From: Rhizobium anhuiense
GTDB taxonomy: Bacteria; Pseudomonadota; Alphaproteobacteria; Rhizobiales; Rhizobiaceae
Length of the DNA: 64,000 bases
Direction: 5' to 3'
NCBI RefSeq assembly: GCF_003985145.1
Contig: NZ_ML133521.1
Coordinates: forward strand, 1-64,000
A program made the translations under genes and the position numbers. Within the stretch, counting starts at the first letter, position 1. Every line of letters begins with the position of its first letter. The notes beneath the pieces are model-generated. The model saw nothing but the letters and a program-made list of their open reading frames with translations. It was not told the origin of the DNA and did no database searches. Shown piece after piece: positions 60,855-64,000 of this stretch.

Positions 60855-62467
60855 AGCTTGGCTCCGGCGGAGGTATAGAGGACCGTAAATCCGACGCGGG
60901 CGCCCTCGGGGAGGAATTCGCCGAGGCGCCTGGCGATATTGCCGGCCGTGCGGCGCCTGTCGTTTTGCTTCAGGAACTCCACAAGCTGCGGCATCGGGGT
61001 TTCAGAGGTGACGGCGACGAGCAGGTCGGTGCCAAACGGGGCGACGACCGAAAGATCGAGGTCGAAGGTCTGAGACATCTCGGCATCGGCCTCCTTCTCG
61101 TTGGGATAGAGGAACTGCACGGTGCCATCGCCGCTGACGTCGAAGAGCACGAGCTTGCGGCCCGATAGATCCGAAACCGTGACGCCGACGCGCTCGCCTT
61201 CGCCATGGACGGTGTCGGAGGGCGTCACGCGCACGGTTTGCGGGTTTGTCTCCGACAGCCGCTTCAGCGTGTCGAGCGCGGCCATCCGGTCGACGACAAA
61301 AGGCATGTCGCCGGCGCCGACGCCGGAGGCGACGACATCGCCGCCGGCAATCGCCTCGCGATTTTCCGGATCGAAGACGAGTTCGGCATCGGCACCCTCG
61401 GTCACCTTGAATGGCGTGACGGCTGCGTCGATCCCCTGCAGAACCGGCTCGGACCCCAGGGCGGCGACGCTGATCGGCGCGGGCTCGGTGGGCAGCGGAG
61501 TGTTTGATTTCTCCGCCACCGCCTGCGCCCCCGCCCCTTCGTAGGCATAGACGACCACACGGTCGAGATCGGTTCCGGGCGGGCTTTCGGTAAAGATGTT
61601 CTGCCGCTGGTCGGTGAACTGATAGACCGCCTGGCGCACATATTCGAAGAGTTCGCGGCGGCTGACGGCGCCGTCGCCGTTGCGGTCCGCAGCCCCCTCG
61701 AAGGCGCGGGCGGTGGCATAACTCAGCGCGCCGCGCTTCTGCGGAATGCCGGGGATCGTGATCTCGGGCGACTTGGTGTTCTCGTCGACGGCGGCAAGGA
61801 AGGTCAGCCGCTCGAAATCGAAGCCGGTGGATAACGCATCCGCCGTCGTCGAGATCGGCGCGAGGTCATCCTCCTCGATCGTATAGGACGGCGCCTGACG
61901 CCAGGTGATCTCGGCGCCGCGCGGATCGACGTCGCGAGTCATGCCGCCGGCATGGCAGGTATCGGCGATGAAGACGACATCGGCGCCCTTGGCCTCGAGG
62001 TTGCGGATCAGCACCTTGAACTCGTCGCCGAAGATGCGCTCGCGCGATCCGGGCAGCCGGGTGTCGAAGCCGGCCAGCACATAGACCTCGTCGCGGCCGC
62101 TCGGTTTCGAGCCCTTGACGCGTTCCGGCTCGCTCGACCCGTGACCGGCAATGCCGAGCACGACGAGGTCGCCAGGCCCTGCCCGCTCCGTCACGGCCCC
62201 GATCGCTTGAAAAATGCCCTCGCGATCGGCTGCGCCATTCTTCAGGAGCGTCATGTCTTCGACGCCGACCGAGCGCAGCGACAGGGAAAGGTCCTCGGCA
62301 TCGGCGACGGCGCCATGCAGCGGCGGGACATTGCGATAGAGATCGATGCCGACCAGCACCGCCCGGACCGCGCCGCGCTCGGGCGCCTCGATCGTCCTTG
62401 CCAGGCTGTCGGTGGCCGCCAGGATGAGGAGGGCTAATGCGGCGGCCATGGAAACGGATGCGGACAT
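60851..62467 (-). CDS. Secreted caspase-family peptidase with EF-hand and DUF4384-like C-terminus
   Basis: 538 residues from ATG 62467 (GGGGAG 8 nt upstream). N-terminal signal peptide (MSASVSMAAALALLILAATD, cleavage near LAR). Caspase p20 core: RAVLVGIDLYRNVPPL, catalytic His109 in AGHGSS and Cys171 in ADTCHAGG, both intact. An EF-hand loop DRNGDGAVSRRE (261-272) matches the calcium-binding consensus at every ligand position. The C-terminal half ends in a DUF4384-like domain (VLFDVSGDGTVQFLYPNEKE). Metacaspase-like enzymes cut after Arg/Lys and often need calcium. Start of the overlap with the trypsin gene is 4 bp. Confidence 0.88.
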   Translation of the reverse strand: MSASVSMAAALALLILAATDSLARTIEAPERGAVRAVLVGIDLYRNVPPLHGAVADAEDLSLSLRSVGVEDMTLLKNGAADREGIFQAIGAVTERAGPGDLVVLGIAGHGSSEPERVKGSKPSGRDEVYVLAGFDTRLPGSRERIFGDEFKVLIRNLEAKGADVVFIADTCHAGGMTRDVDPRGAEITWRQAPSYTIEEDDLAPISTTADALSTGFDFERLTFLAAVDENTKSPEITIPGIPQKRGALSYATARAFEGAADRNGDGAVSRRELFEYVRQAVYQFTDQRQNIFTESPPGTDLDRVVVYAYEGAGAQAVAEKSNTPLPTEPAPISVAALGSEPVLQGIDAAVTPFKVTEGADAELVFDPENREAIAGGDVVASGVGAGDMPFVVDRMAALDTLKRLSETNPQTVRVTPSDTVHGEGERVGVTVSDLSGRKLVLFDVSGDGTVQFLYPNEKEADAEMSQTFDLDLSVVAPFGTDLLVAVTSETPMPQLVEFLKQNDRRRTAGNIARRLGEFLPEGARVGFTVLYTSAGAKL

Positions 62468-62489
62468 GGCCAAACTCCCCTCGCCCCCA

Positions 62490-64000
62490 CTATTCGCGGC
62501 GCCATTCGACGCGCCGGTTCAACGCATCGACATCGTCTTCGGTGAGGTTTGCGGTTGCGGTCACGTCGACCGGCTCGGAGGCGCCGCGGCCCTCGGCATC
62601 GATCGTCGCGTCGATGCCGTGGCTCTTCAGGAAATCGGCGACGGCCTGGGCGCGGCGCTCGGACAGCTTCTGATTATAATCGTCAGCGCCGCGCCGGTCG
62701 GTATGGCCGACGAGGATGATGCGACCGGGCTTCTGCTCCTTCAGCGCTTCCAGCAGTTCCTCGGCGGCCTCGGTGCCGATCGAGGTGAAGCTCGACTTGT
62801 CGAAATCGAAGGTGATCGGCACCGGAATGGAGACCGGCACGATGCCGCGCACATTCTCGGAATAGATGCCGCCGAGCACGCCGCTGCGGTGATCCTTCTC
62901 GGCCGGCACGAAGCTGCCTTGCGGATTGTCGCTCGAAGGATTCGCGGCAAGGATGCGGGCCTGGGCGGCGCGCTGGATGAGATCGGAAATCGTTTCGGCC
63001 GGCGGCGCCTTCGGCGTGCGGGTCTCGTTCTTGATGATCTCGATCGCCTGCTGGTAATCGGCGGCGGCATCGGCGAAGCGGCGAGCGGAGAAATAGATCT
63101 CGCCGAGCGTGGCGGAAGCCTGCCACAGCACCTGCGGACTGTCGGCAGCGACAAGCAGCGGTTCGTAATCGGCGACCGGTCTATCGGCGGCCATCATCTC
63201 CTGCGCGGCGGAAAGCCTGAGGGCTGCGACGCGGCGCTGGGCATTCACCTGGAACTGGCCGCAATCGGCGCTGACGGCGATCGCATCGGCCTCGGAAGCG
63301 GCAGCGGTGATATCCTTGGCGGCGACGGCGGTGTTCAGCTTGTCGAGAAGCGCGGTGCAAACCGGCGTATCGGCGTTGGCGACCTCGATCTCCTCGCCGG
63401 CCTGATCCGGTTCGGCCGAGCGGCCGAGGTTCAGCTGCGGCATCTTGATGCTGAAGCCGCCGGGCAGCTTGAATTGCGGCATCTTGATCTGCGGCATCGG
63501 CAGTTTCGGCATCTTGGTCTGAGAAGACTGGGCCGGCTGCTTGTACTGCGTCGGCTGCTTATATTGGGTCGGCCGGGTGGACGACGTGGTGTCGGCAGGG
63601 CCGATCAGTTCCAGTTCGTCGGCGGCAAGTTCCTGGCCGGGCGCCAGATTGGTGACGATCTTGTATTTCTTCGGCGGCTGTGTGGTGGCCTGCTCGACAG
63701 GCTTCGGCGCGACTTTTTTCGGCGCAGCGGGCTTCGGTTTTTCCACCGCCGTTTCCGGCTTCTTGGCAACTTCCTGTTTCGTCACCGGCTTCGGAGCGGC
63801 TGCCGGTTTCGGCGCAACGGGCGGCTTTGCCGCCTGCTCGACCGGTGCGGGTTTTGCGGCAGGGGCGGCTGCGACGGGAGGGGCCGCGGGCAGACTATCG
63901 ACCGTCGTCAGAATCAGCGTCTTGCTACTGATCTTGGTGCCGAGGCTGCGGGCTTCCTCAAGGCTGCGGGACACGGCATCCATGCCGCCGTCGATCGAGC
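62490..64000 (-). CDS. OmpA-domain envelope protein (5' end outside window)
   Basis: The frame is open to the right edge, so the N-terminus is missing (about 500 residues seen). A long Pro/Ala/Lys-rich region is followed by short repeated words (TQYKQP twice, KMPQ/IKMP several times), a helical segment resembling TPR (GEIYFSARRFADAAADYQQA) and a C-terminal OmpA peptidoglycan-binding domain: ITFDFDKSSFTSIGTEAAEE, VGHTDRRGADDYNQKLSERR. It would tie the complex to the cell wall. First visible gene of the operon, 22 bp before the caspase gene. Confidence 0.85.
   Translation of the reverse strand, partial: SIDGGMDAVSRSLEEARSLGTKISSKTLILTTVDSLPAAPPVAAAPAAKPAPVEQAAKPPVAPKPAAAPKPVTKQEVAKKPETAVEKPKPAAPKKVAPKPVEQATTQPPKKYKIVTNLAPGQELAADELELIGPADTTSSTRPTQYKQPTQYKQPAQSSQTKMPKLPMPQIKMPQFKLPGGFSIKMPQLNLGRSAEPDQAGEEIEVANADTPVCTALLDKLNTAVAAKDITAAASEADAIAVSADCGQFQVNAQRRVAALRLSAAQEMMAADRPVADYEPLLVAADSPQVLWQASATLGEIYFSARRFADAAADYQQAIEIIKNETRTPKAPPAETISDLIQRAAQARILAANPSSDNPQGSFVPAEKDHRSGVLGGIYSENVRGIVPVSIPVPITFDFDKSSFTSIGTEAAEELLEALKEQKPGRIILVGHTDRRGADDYNQKLSERRAQAVADFLKSHGIDATIDAEGRGASEPVDVTATANLTEDDVDALNRRVEWRRE

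Noticed and set aside
59256..60878. 540-codon plus-strand frame opposite the trypsin-caspase gene
   Set aside because: Shadow frame; the opposite strand encodes complete protease motifs.
1..64000. Search for CRISPR arrays, tRNA or rRNA genes and intact prophage genes
   Set aside because: No regularly spaced repeats, cloverleaf-like sequence or rRNA-like segment was recognised by eye.

Overview
The window looks like a chromosome-type segment of a Rhizobium (R. leguminosarum/etli group or a close relative). The basis is the high G+C coding, the glnT-glx gene order known from Rhizobium, the DUF982 protein, and a long multi-palindrome intergenic element of the kind described in Rhizobium (RIME-like). 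No rRNA, tRNA, CRISPR array or phage module was seen.

Region 1 (1-11.7 kb) is a divergent one-carbon/amine locus. The minus strand carries glxA regulator, cupin-XRE regulator, glxB, glxC, glxD, glnT and the start of purU. The plus strand carries soxBDAG. Together these match the complete N-methylglutamate route for using methylamine: gamma-glutamylmethylamide synthetase, three-subunit N-methylglutamate synthase, four-subunit N-methylglutamate dehydrogenase, and PurU to release formate.

Region 2 (11.7-18.9 kb) holds a ParD/ParE-type pair whose toxin looks damaged, then a tightly overlapping seven-gene minus-strand operon with visibly lower G+C: glycosyltransferase, sedoheptulose-7-phosphate isomerase, heptose-7-phosphate kinase, FAD oxidoreductase, NUDIX protein, heptose-bisphosphate phosphatase and an MFS exporter. 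This looks like a small heptose-derived metabolite or glycan pathway.

Region 3 (19.1-31.2 kb) is a Tad/Flp-type pilus or secretion locus: two CpaF ATPases (one fused to an FHA-like domain), prepilin peptidase, a small pilin-like protein, three TadE/G-like proteins, CpaB, TadB, TadC and a membrane FHA protein. No secretin (CpaC), CpaD or CpaE gene is present in the window.

Region 4 (31.2-54.6 kb) is a mosaic accessory region: ridA and a TetR regulator with a three-copy operator, a polysaccharide module (acyltransferase, flippase, pyruvyl transferase) bracketed by a duplicated tetR 3' end, GNAT, NUDIX and LysE genes, a leucyl-tRNA synthetase of a non-alphaproteobacterial type, IS66 remnants, several hydrolases, a LysR/tautomerase pair, two EamA exporters, a phosphotransferase, a second ParDE pair, and a HAD gene whose 3' end is duplicated beyond a GNAT gene.

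Region 5 (54.7-64 kb, running off the end) is the most unusual part. It is one minus-strand operon of exported or membrane proteins: an OmpA-domain protein, a caspase-family peptidase with an EF-hand, a trypsin fused to a degenerate caspase domain, a serpin, and a transmembrane pseudokinase with a formylglycine-enzyme-like C-terminus. I infer an envelope proteolytic cascade in which the serpin restrains the co-encoded trypsin.
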